NCBI RefSeq assembly: GCF_013304445.1
Contig: NZ_JAAITA010000018.1
Coordinates: 1 to 58,682, forward strand
DNA length: 58,682 bases
Source of the DNA: Blautia hansenii
Lineage (GTDB): Bacteria > Bacillota > Clostridia > Lachnospirales > Lachnospiraceae
Direction of reading: 5' to 3'
In this document: positions 52,032-58,682 of the stretch, piece by piece
How the letters are laid out: the number at the start of each line of letters is the position of its first letter
How positions within the stretch are numbered: the stretch's first letter is position 1
Translations under genes and position numbers: made by a program
The notes under the pieces: generated by a model
Database searches by the model: none
The model's input: only the letters and a program-made list of their open reading frames with translations
Told to the model about the DNA's origin: nothing

Positions 52032-53048
52032 ATGAAGAAACTTTTAGCTGCAATGTTATGTGGAGCTTTAGCAACAGGAACTTTGGCCGGATGTGGCAAC
52101 AAAGCGGAAGAGAAAAAAACAGAAGCAAAAGATGATACACTGAAGGTAGCCCTTTGTGTTACCGGTGCAGTCAATGATATGGGATGGTGCCAGTCAGCAT
52201 ACGAAGGTCTGAAACTGGTGGAAGAAGAACTGGGATGTGAAATTGCTTATACAGAAAATGTACAGGCAGCAGATATGACTTCTGCATTTACAGAATATGC
52301 ATCTAATGACTACGATGTAGTGATTGGACATGGTTTCCAGTTTGGTGATCCGGCCTTAGAAGTAGGAGAATTGTATCCGGATACAAAATTTATCTGCATT
52401 GAATCAGATGCAGCTGCAGAAAATGTTGCATCCTATGTTATGAAATGTGAAGAAACGGGATACCTTCAGGGTATGCTGGCAGCAGGAATGTCACAGACAG
52501 GAAATATTGGATTTATTGGACCAGTACAGGGAGCGTCTCTTGTAAAAATCATGAACGGATATGAAGATGGTGCAAAAGAAGTAAATCCAGACATAAAATA
52601 CCAGACAGCTTGGACCGGTTCTTTTACAGATACCGCATTGGCAAAAGAAGCAGCACAGGCCATGATTGACGGTGGTGCAGATGTCATCGGACATTGTGCA
52701 AATGAATCAGGTACAGGAGCATTGAATGCAGCACAGGATGCCGGATTATTTGCTACAGGTGATTCTTATGATCAGAGTGCTCTTGCTGAAAATGCAGTTC
52801 TTTCTTCTGCAGTATATCATGTTCCGGAGCTAATCAAAACAGCTGTTACAGATATTAAAGAGGGGAACTTCAAGGGAGAAGTTAAGGAACTTGGAATGGC
52901 GGAAGGCATTGTAGAATTAGTTTATAACAAAGCTATGGAAGACAAGATTCCGGCAGAGGTAAAAGAAATGGTAGATGCAAAAGAAGCCGAAATTAAAGAT
53001 GGAAGCTTCAAGGTTCCATGTGACACAAAAGACAGAGCAGGAAAGTAA
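52032..53048 (+). CDS. BMP-family nucleobase/nucleoside-binding lipoprotein
   Basis: A 338-residue substrate-binding protein of the basic membrane protein (PnrA/Med) family. The signal peptide ends in LAGCG, anchoring it by Cys. The family opening KVALCVTGAVNDMGWCQSAYEG, IGHGFQFGDPALEVGELYPDTKF and IGFIGPVQGASLVKIMNGYEDG segments are clear. BMP proteins bind purine nucleosides or related bases for ABC uptake. It is the first gene of the importer operon. Confidence 0.92.
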   Translation: MKKLLAAMLCGALATGTLAGCGNKAEEKKTEAKDDTLKVALCVTGAVNDMGWCQSAYEGLKLVEEELGCEIAYTENVQAADMTSAFTEYASNDYDVVIGHGFQFGDPALEVGELYPDTKFICIESDAAAENVASYVMKCEETGYLQGMLAAGMSQTGNIGFIGPVQGASLVKIMNGYEDGAKEVNPDIKYQTAWTGSFTDTALAKEAAQAMIDGGADVIGHCANESGTGALNAAQDAGLFATGDSYDQSALAENAVLSSAVYHVPELIKTAVTDIKEGNFKGEVKELGMAEGIVELVYNKAMEDKIPAEVKEMVDAKEAEIKDGSFKVPCDTKDRAGK

Positions 53049-53076
53049 TCAGGAATAGAATTATATAGAAATCATG

Positions 53077-53121
53077 CAGGCAGGACAATAGGAGCTGGAT
53101 TTTATTGGACCTGCCTGTTTT
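53077..53121 (+). other. Intercistronic hairpin between binding protein and ATPase
   Basis: CAGGCAGG (53077-53084) pairs with CCTGCCTG (53110-53117), extended by CAATA/TATTG, followed by TTTT. Like the hairpin at 2525 it would raise the level of binding protein over the transporter subunits by partial termination or mRNA protection. Confidence 0.6.
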
Positions 53122-53136
53122 AAAGGAGCCTTCAAT

Positions 53137-54663
53137 ATGATGAATATATTAGAGATGAAGCATATCGGAAAGAAATTTTCCGGCGTCTATGCCAATGAAA
53201 AAATCGATCTGTCTGTGGCAAAAGGCGAAATTCATGCATTGCTTGGAGAGAATGGTGCTGGGAAAACGACATTGATGAATATTTTGTTCGGGATTTATTC
53301 TGCAGATGAAGGAGAAATTTTTTGGAAAGGCAAACAAGTGCATTTCCATTCTCCTAAAGATGCGATTGCAGAAGGAATCGGAATGGTACACCAGCATTTT
53401 TCTCTTGTGAATAAGATGACAGTTCTTGACAATGTGATTTTGGGATTGGAAAAGCAAGGGTTTTTTCTGGATCGTAAAAGTGCAAAAAAAAGCCTGGAAG
53501 ATCTGGCAGAACGATATGGTCTGCAAGTGGATCCGGATGCAAGGATTAGTGAGCTTTCTGTTGGGCAGCAGCAGAGAGTAGAGATTTTAAAAGCATTATA
53601 CAGAAATGTAGAATTATTAATTTTGGATGAACCAACGGGTGTTCTTACGCCAAAAGAAACAGAGAAATTTTTTTCCGTGCTTAGAAAATTGAAGGCAGAA
53701 GGATATGCCGTGATCATTATTACCCATCGTATGAGTGAGATTATGAGTATCAGTGATCGTGTAACCATTTTAAGGGACGGAAAGAAAATAAAAGATCTTG
53801 TAACAAAAGACACCAATCCCACAGAATTGTCCAATTATATGATTGGAAGACAGTTGGATTATAACTTTGAAGTAAAAGAAACAGAGAAGAAAGAAATAGC
53901 ATTACAGCTAAAAGATATTACTGTAAAAAAAGGACATAAAAAACCGGTTCTGGATCAGATCAATCTGGAAGTTTACAAAGGGGAAATCTTGGGGATTGCC
54001 GGAGTAGACGGAAATGGACAAAAGGAGCTGGCAGAAGTGATTGCCGGTATCCGAAAGATTTCTAAAGGGGAAATCTGCTACATGGGAGAAGAGATTGCTT
54101 CCTGGAAGATTAAGGAGCGATTTGAAAAAGGAATTTCTTATATTTCAGACGACCGACATAGAGATGGACTGGTGTTGGATATGAATGTAGAAGAAAATCT
54201 GATTTTGCGGCAGTATGATAAAAAGCCGTTTTTAAAGAATGGTATTTTTCAGAAAAAAGCTATTAAAGAAAATGCAGAAAAAGCAATTGAGAAGTATCAC
54301 ATTAAAACATCAGGGAATCAGGAGGGAGAGACTCCTGTAAAATTCATGTCGGGTGGAAATCAGCAGAAAGTAATACTTGCCAGGGAAATTACGGAGCATT
54401 CCAAATTAATTATCGCAAATCAGCCTACGAGAGGATTAGATATTGGTGCAACACAGTTTGTTCGTCAGGTCTGGATGGATCAAAGAAATGAAGGGAAAAG
54501 TGTAATCCTGATTTCAGCAGATCTAGAAGAAATCATGCAGCTTTCTGACAGAGTGGCAGTTATGTTTGGTGGAAAAATCGTAGGTGTTCAGAAAAAAGAA
54601 GAAATTGAAATGGAACAGTTAGGACTTCTGATGGGCGGTATTACGAAGGAGGAAATGAAATAA
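53137..54663 (+). CDS. Nucleoside-type ABC importer ATP-binding protein
   Basis: A 508-residue fused double ATPase of the sugar/nucleoside (NupA/RbsA) type. Domain 1 (to about 245) has Walker A GENGAGKTT, signature LSVGQQQR and Walker B LILDEPTGVL. Domain 2 has a degenerate Walker A region GVDGNGQKE, signature MSGGNQQK and LIIANQPTRGLD. The next gene's ATG overlaps its stop. It energises the two permeases downstream. Confidence 0.92.
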   Translation: MMNILEMKHIGKKFSGVYANEKIDLSVAKGEIHALLGENGAGKTTLMNILFGIYSADEGEIFWKGKQVHFHSPKDAIAEGIGMVHQHFSLVNKMTVLDNVILGLEKQGFFLDRKSAKKSLEDLAERYGLQVDPDARISELSVGQQQRVEILKALYRNVELLILDEPTGVLTPKETEKFFSVLRKLKAEGYAVIIITHRMSEIMSISDRVTILRDGKKIKDLVTKDTNPTELSNYMIGRQLDYNFEVKETEKKEIALQLKDITVKKGHKKPVLDQINLEVYKGEILGIAGVDGNGQKELAEVIAGIRKISKGEICYMGEEIASWKIKERFEKGISYISDDRHRDGLVLDMNVEENLILRQYDKKPFLKNGIFQKKAIKENAEKAIEKYHIKTSGNQEGETPVKFMSGGNQQKVILAREITEHSKLIIANQPTRGLDIGATQFVRQVWMDQRNEGKSVILISADLEEIMQLSDRVAVMFGGKIVGVQKKEEIEMEQLGLLMGGITKEEMK

Positions 54664-55697
54664 TGGGAAGTAGAAAAAAATATCTGGATATTGTCTGGAT
54701 CGTGCTGTTAGCCATCCTAATGGGAACCATTTTGATTTTACTCTGTGGTGCGAATCCTCTGGAAGCTTATACTATGTTTTTGGGCGGTGTGTTTGGTAAT
54801 CTCAATGGTTTTTGTGAGATTTTTGTAAAAGCGACCCCATTGATTCTGACGGGTCTCGGATGTGCAGTGGCATTTCGTACCGGTTTTTTCAATATTGGTG
54901 CGGAAGGACAGTTTTATATTGGTGCTATTGCTGCGGCTATGGTTTCCTTGACTTTTACACAGGTTCCCGGGAGTCTTCGCATCGTGCTTTCTATTGTAGC
55001 TGGATTTCTCTGTGGAGGAATTTGGGCACTGATTGCAGCAATCATGAAGTCAAAATTTGGTATCTCAGAAATTATTGTAACAATCATGTTAAATTATATT
55101 GCCATCAATCTTCTGGGGATTGCGGTTCGTACATTCTTAATGGATCCGGCGGGATCGGTTCCTCAATCTGCGAGAATTGACAGAGAAGCTACGTTTTCCT
55201 ATTTGATGCCTCCGACTACCCTGCATGGAGGAATTTTTATTGCTGTTGCAGCAGTAGTATTCATCTGGATTCTTATGGAAAAAACAAAGTTCGGTTATGA
55301 AATGAAAGTGGTGGGTATGAATAGGCATGGTGCTGCCTGCAATGGAATTTCGGTGATGAAAAACATTGTACTGTCTGCCTTTTTAAGCGGTGGACTTGCC
55401 GGAATTGCAGGTGTGATTGAAGTTATTGCCGTGCAGAAAAAACTGATAGAAGGAATCTCTTCCGAGTGTGGTTATACAGCAGTTTTGATTGCTTTGATTG
55501 CTGGAAATCGTCCATGGGGTGTGCTTGCTGCTGCGTTAGCATTTGCAGCAATGCAGGTCGGAGCAAATTCTATGCAGAGACAACTTGGCGTTCCGTCTGC
55601 ACTTGTCAGCATTTTGATCGGATTTGTGGTACTCCTTATCCTGGGAAGAAAGGCGTTCCATCTATCACTATTAAAGAGAAAAAACAAGGAGGTATAA
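54663..55697 (+). CDS. Nucleoside-type ABC importer permease 1
   Basis: A 344-residue permease of the branched-chain/nucleoside (BPD_transp_2) type with about nine hydrophobic segments. GCAVAFRTGFFNIGAEGQFYIGA and IAGVIEVIAVQKKLIEGISSECGYTAVLIALIA are typical. It pairs with the next permease, which starts 3 bases after its stop. Confidence 0.9.
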   Translation: MGSRKKYLDIVWIVLLAILMGTILILLCGANPLEAYTMFLGGVFGNLNGFCEIFVKATPLILTGLGCAVAFRTGFFNIGAEGQFYIGAIAAAMVSLTFTQVPGSLRIVLSIVAGFLCGGIWALIAAIMKSKFGISEIIVTIMLNYIAINLLGIAVRTFLMDPAGSVPQSARIDREATFSYLMPPTTLHGGIFIAVAAVVFIWILMEKTKFGYEMKVVGMNRHGAACNGISVMKNIVLSAFLSGGLAGIAGVIEVIAVQKKLIEGISSECGYTAVLIALIAGNRPWGVLAAALAFAAMQVGANSMQRQLGVPSALVSILIGFVVLLILGRKAFHLSLLKRKNKEV

Positions 55698-55699
55698 GG

Positions 55700-56641
55700 A
55701 TGCTGGAACAAATTTTTACACTTACGTTTTTTACTGCATTTTTGGCAGCAGCCGTACGAATGGCAGTTCCGCTTATCTATGCTGCCCTTGGAGAAGTGTT
55801 TCTGGAAAAAACAGGAATTTTGAACATAGGGCTGGAAGGCGTTATGTTGGGCGGTGCATTCGGTTCTTTTGCAGGGGCGTTTTACAGTAATAGTCTGTTG
55901 GTGGGATTTCTCTGCGGTATGCTGGGGGGATGTCTTGTCAGCGTGATTCATGGATTTTTATGTATTAAGCTGTTTCAGGATCAGTCCGTCAGCGGCATTG
56001 CCCTTAATATTTTTATGTTGGGTGTTACCAGTTTTGGATATAAGTTGATGTCTGCGGGAGAATCTTATCAGCAGATCGAAACACTGAAACGTATTAGAAT
56101 CCCTGTACTCAGTAGAATTCCTCTCATTGGAGATGCATTTTTCAATCAGGATATTATGACCTATCTTGTGTTTGTTCTTGTGATTCTTGCATCTGTATTT
56201 TATAGGAAAACCTCATCCGGGCTTGCGTTTTCCTCTATTGGTGAAAATCCTCAGTCTGCGGATGCAGCAGGTATCTCTGTATATGGACATCAGTGGGCTG
56301 CGATTGTGGTAAACGGTGTATTGGGCGGTATCGGAGGTGCAGTTCTGGTACTGGTACAGCTTGGTAAGTTTTCAGAGAATATGATTTCCGGACGAGGATA
56401 TATTGCACTTGCTGCGGTAATTCTTGGAAGATATACACCGCTTGGGGCTATGGGTGCAGCTTTCGTGTTTGGCGGTGCCAATGCACTTCAGATTCGCTTA
56501 CAGGCCATGGGAGTTCCGCTTCCTACTCAGGCACTTGCAATGCTTCCGTACGTGATAACGTTGCTGACATTGTTACTTTCTATTGGAAAAAGTAACCAGC
56601 CTGAGAAATTAGGCAAACCGTATATCCGTGGTTCCAGATAA
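55700..56641 (+). CDS. Nucleoside-type ABC importer permease 2
   Basis: ATG 55700 with AAGGAGG upstream gives 313 residues; a longer in-frame reading from 55466 runs through the previous gene and is not real. Typical segments are VPLIYAALGEVFLEKTGILNIGLEGVML and ENPQSADAAGISVYGHQWAAIVVNG. With the preceding permease, ATPase and BMP lipoprotein it completes the importer. Confidence 0.9.
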   Translation: MLEQIFTLTFFTAFLAAAVRMAVPLIYAALGEVFLEKTGILNIGLEGVMLGGAFGSFAGAFYSNSLLVGFLCGMLGGCLVSVIHGFLCIKLFQDQSVSGIALNIFMLGVTSFGYKLMSAGESYQQIETLKRIRIPVLSRIPLIGDAFFNQDIMTYLVFVLVILASVFYRKTSSGLAFSSIGENPQSADAAGISVYGHQWAAIVVNGVLGGIGGAVLVLVQLGKFSENMISGRGYIALAAVILGRYTPLGAMGAAFVFGGANALQIRLQAMGVPLPTQALAMLPYVITLLTLLLSIGKSNQPEKLGKPYIRGSR

Positions 56642-56668
56642 GATATTTTAAAGTTTGGAGGTAAAGAC

Positions 56669-58054
56669 ATGAGTAAAATTTTAATAAAAAATGCAAAAGC
56701 AATTGTAACATGTAATGCAAAAGATGACGTGTTTTATGATTCGGATTTATTGATTGATGGAGCAAAAATCTCTGCAATCGGAAAGAATCTTCCGGCAGAG
56801 GATGCAGAGGTGATTGATGGAACAGGGAAATTTGTATATCCCGGAATGGTAAATACGCATCATCATTTTTTTCAGACCTTTGTAAGAAATCTGATTACCA
56901 TTGATTATCCACATCTGACAGTTATGGATTGGATTGATAAAATTTATCGCATTTTCCAGAACATTGATGATCAGATTATTTATTATTCTTCTTTGACTGC
57001 CATGGCTGACCTGTTAAAACACGGATGTACTACAGCATTTGATCATCAGTATTGTTATACAACAACAACCGGAAAAAGACCGGTTGATCGTCAGATGGAA
57101 GCAGCAGCCCAGTTGGGAATCCGTTATCATGCAGGGCGTGGAGGAAACACACTGCCGAGAGAAGAGGGAAGTTCTATTCCGGCAGCTATGGTGGAAACGA
57201 CAGATGAGTTTATTCGGGATTGTGAGCGATTGATCGATCAATATCATGATGCATCTCCATATTCTATGAGTCAGATCGTAGTGTCTCCATGTCAGCCGAT
57301 CAACTGTTATAGAGATACGTTTGTAGAATCTGTAAAACTGGCAAGAGATAAAGGTGTCCGTTTGCATACACATCTTGGAGAAGGAGAAAGTGAAGGAATC
57401 CGGGAACGTTATGGGATGCGTACATTGGATTGGTGTGAGAAAATTGGATTTATTGGAGATGATGTTTTTTATGCACATGCATGGGAATTAACGCAGGCAG
57501 AATACGAAAAAATTGCGAAAACAGGAACAGGAATCTCCCATTGTCCGGCACCTGCAGTTCTTGGTGGTTTCCCTATTCTGGATATCAAAAAACTTCAGGA
57601 AATGGGAGTTCTTGTTAGTCTTGGGTGTGATGGTTCTGCTACGAATGACAGTTCAAATGAGTTGGATGCACTGCGTATGGCGTATCTGATGCAGGCATAT
57701 CATACAAAAGAAAGAGGAGGAAGTGTTTCTGCTTATGACATGTTAAAAGTAGCAACCATCAATGGTGCAAAAACACTTGGAAGAATGGATCTTGGTTCTC
57801 TGGAACCGGAAAAAGGAGCAGACATGTTTTTGGTTGATACACGTAGTCTGGAATTTACAGGAGCAGTACATGATCCGAAAAACCTTCTTGCAAGAGTCGG
57901 TGTAACAGGGCCGGTGTGGATGACCATAGTGAATGGAAAAATTGTATATGCAGACGGACATTTAACCGGTGTGGATGAAGAGAAACTTGCTCAGGAGGGG
58001 GAAGAGGTCTGCACAAAAGTATTGAGAAATCAGTTTCCGAATTACTGGAAGTAA
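56669..58054 (+). CDS. Amidohydrolase, 8-oxoguanine deaminase-like
   Basis: A 461-residue amidohydrolase-superfamily enzyme of the AtzA/TrzN subgroup. The metal site is formed by VNTHHHFFQ, LHTHLGEGES (the second His of HxH), YAHAWELT and the Asp in LGCDGSATNDSSNE. The GMVNTHHHFFQT and WELT...HCPAPAVLGGFP pattern resembles 8-oxoguanine deaminases, which convert 8-oxoguanine to urate; guanine or a related base is also possible. It ends the importer operon, so the imported base is probably deaminated in the cytoplasm as a nitrogen or purine source. GGAGG precedes ATG 56669. Confidence 0.85.
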   Translation: MSKILIKNAKAIVTCNAKDDVFYDSDLLIDGAKISAIGKNLPAEDAEVIDGTGKFVYPGMVNTHHHFFQTFVRNLITIDYPHLTVMDWIDKIYRIFQNIDDQIIYYSSLTAMADLLKHGCTTAFDHQYCYTTTTGKRPVDRQMEAAAQLGIRYHAGRGGNTLPREEGSSIPAAMVETTDEFIRDCERLIDQYHDASPYSMSQIVVSPCQPINCYRDTFVESVKLARDKGVRLHTHLGEGESEGIRERYGMRTLDWCEKIGFIGDDVFYAHAWELTQAEYEKIAKTGTGISHCPAPAVLGGFPILDIKKLQEMGVLVSLGCDGSATNDSSNELDALRMAYLMQAYHTKERGGSVSAYDMLKVATINGAKTLGRMDLGSLEPEKGADMFLVDTRSLEFTGAVHDPKNLLARVGVTGPVWMTIVNGKIVYADGHLTGVDEEKLAQEGEEVCTKVLRNQFPNYWK

Positions 58055-58072
58055 GATAAAACAGAAAGGAAA

Positions 58073-58132
58073 GACCGCGAGGCTGCCACAGAATGTCAAT
58101 AAAAAGTGGTATGCCTGAGCGGTCTGTTTTTT
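58073..58132. terminator. Terminator between amidohydrolase and the convergent gene
   Basis: GACCGC with an inner AGGCTGCCAC pairs with GTGGTATGCCT and GCGGTC, followed by TGTTTTTT. The stem is bulged but the base pairs and T run are strong. Confidence 0.7.
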
Positions 58133-58682
58133 AAACTAATTCGGCAATTCTGGTGACGCCTACGTAAATTTCCTGAATTTCATACCAGGTAGAGTAATCC
58201 ACCACACCGGTTACAGGGAGACCAAATACTTTTTGGAATTCCCGGATTGCATTCTGGGTAGCTTCTCCATAGATTCCATCTGCTGTTATCTTAGGAAGTG
58301 CAGGATAGGAATTGGCAATGACATTCAGCTGTTCCTGTATCTGTCGCACTTTAGGTCCGGAGGAACCGATGTCCAGGGGATTTCCTGGCCATGAAGCAGG
58401 AATACCGGAAATTTCTTCTGCGCTGTTGATATACATATTATCTCCATAAAAATTGCGAAGAATTTCAATAGCAGAGTAGCCCTGGTCACCCAAATACTTC
58501 GACCCCCACTGTGTCATCCAATTTGGACACTGGACCCGTTCTCCGTCACAGTATTGGGTGAGAATGGGCTGCCGTACGCCAGGGCGAGACAGATAGTTGT
58601 CGAAAAGTTCGTCTACGATTTGGGAAATGCTTTCAAAAATATTGCGCCCGTACATCCATTTGTGGTCAAAGGCAGTGGAAGA
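58131..58682 (-). CDS. SpoIID-like/peptidoglycan-binding protein, second copy (partial)
   Basis: The minus-strand frame is open from the window end to the stop at 58131, at least 183 residues of C-terminal sequence, and continues beyond the window. It has the SpoIID-like segment WMTQWGSKYLGDQGYSAIEILRNFYG and a PG_binding_1 domain (DIGSSGPKVRQIQEQL ... DGIYGEATQNAIREFQ). From 58459 to the edge its DNA is identical to 45657-45880; its 3' third is only about 80-85% identical to that copy. It is probably the intact gene, in which case the copy at 45329 is the duplicate. Confidence 0.75.
   Translation of the reverse strand, partial: SSTAFDHKWMYGRNIFESISQIVDELFDNYLSRPGVRQPILTQYCDGERVQCPNWMTQWGSKYLGDQGYSAIEILRNFYGDNMYINSAEEISGIPASWPGNPLDIGSSGPKVRQIQEQLNVIANSYPALPKITADGIYGEATQNAIREFQKVFGLPVTGVVDYSTWYEIQEIYVGVTRIAELV
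58459..58682 (-). repeat. 224-bp perfect direct repeat, right copy (cut by window end)
   Basis: Identical to 45657-45880 without a single difference. Identity stops sharply at 58458, beyond which the gene copies are diverged. The two copies flank a 12.8-kb segment. The window, or its contig, ends inside the repeat. Confidence 0.95.

Noticed and set aside
55466-55699. 5' extension of the second nucleoside permease
   Set aside because: It runs out of frame through the preceding permease gene; AAGGAGG before ATG 55700 sets the start.

Overview
The window looks like a chromosomal piece of a Blautia-like member of the Lachnospiraceae (Firmicutes, Clostridia). The evidence is moderate GC, AGGAGG-type ribosome sites, lipoprotein-type ABC binding proteins paired with LplB/YtcP-type permeases, an acetogen-type carbon monoxide dehydrogenase, TPP and FMN riboswitches, and the order pyrH-frr-uppS-cdsA-dxr-rseP. 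The genus is inferred; no rRNA or tRNA gene is visible.

Layout. (1) 1-10.5 kb: a xylo-oligosaccharide locus. It starts with the C-terminal part of an AraC-type regulator that is broken at the window edge, followed by a sugar ABC importer (binding lipoprotein and two permeases) and four enzymes without signal peptides: GH43, GH8 (Rex-like), an SGNH esterase and a second GH43. Short xylan fragments would be imported and then de-esterified and cut inside the cell. (2) 10.5-16.6 kb: a formimidoylglutamase-like gene divergent from cooS, with two evenly spaced dyads between them; a 165-bp terminal-inverted-repeat element at the cooS stop; and an HTH regulator/ABC exporter pair. (3) 16.9-19.7 kb: an OmpR/HK two-component system with a PepSY lipoprotein behind a probable response-regulator site. 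(4) 19.8-29.3 kb: small housekeeping and redox genes (bioY, DUF1284, an amber-interrupted GNAT, hemerythrin, ArsC-like, TPP-riboswitch-controlled thiE-thiD fusion, fliB-like, Cys-rich protein, HADs, yaaA, NuoE-like, cyclase, truncated methyltransferase). (5) 29.3-38.6 kb: EamA transporter, carB without carA, an ABC exporter pair, a nucleoid-associated protein and an NSS symporter. (6) 38.8-45.2 kb: pyrH-frr-uppS-cdsA-dxr-rseP, then eutH.

(7) 45.3-58.7 kb is the most unusual part. A SpoIID-like/peptidoglycan-binding gene occurs twice in the same orientation, once 5'-truncated (45.3-45.9 kb) and once running off the window end (58.1-58.7 kb). The two share a perfect 224-bp tract (45657-45880 and 58459-58682), while their 3' parts are clearly diverged. 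Between them lie a DUF3990 ADP-ribosyltransferase-like module with a small partner and an excisionase-like HTH; a second, diverged but full-length dxr-rseP pair preceded by a 65-codon cdsA tail; an FMN-riboswitch-controlled ribU; and an XRE-cupin-controlled operon with a BMP-type binding lipoprotein, a nucleoside-type ABC importer and an amidohydrolase resembling 8-oxoguanine deaminase. The arrangement reads as integration of related foreign DNA by homologous recombination, leaving a merodiploid for two essential genes.

Most genes have clear Shine-Dalgarno sites, and many operons end in strong hairpin-plus-T terminators, listed individually. All assignments come from reading the sequence; no database search was done.
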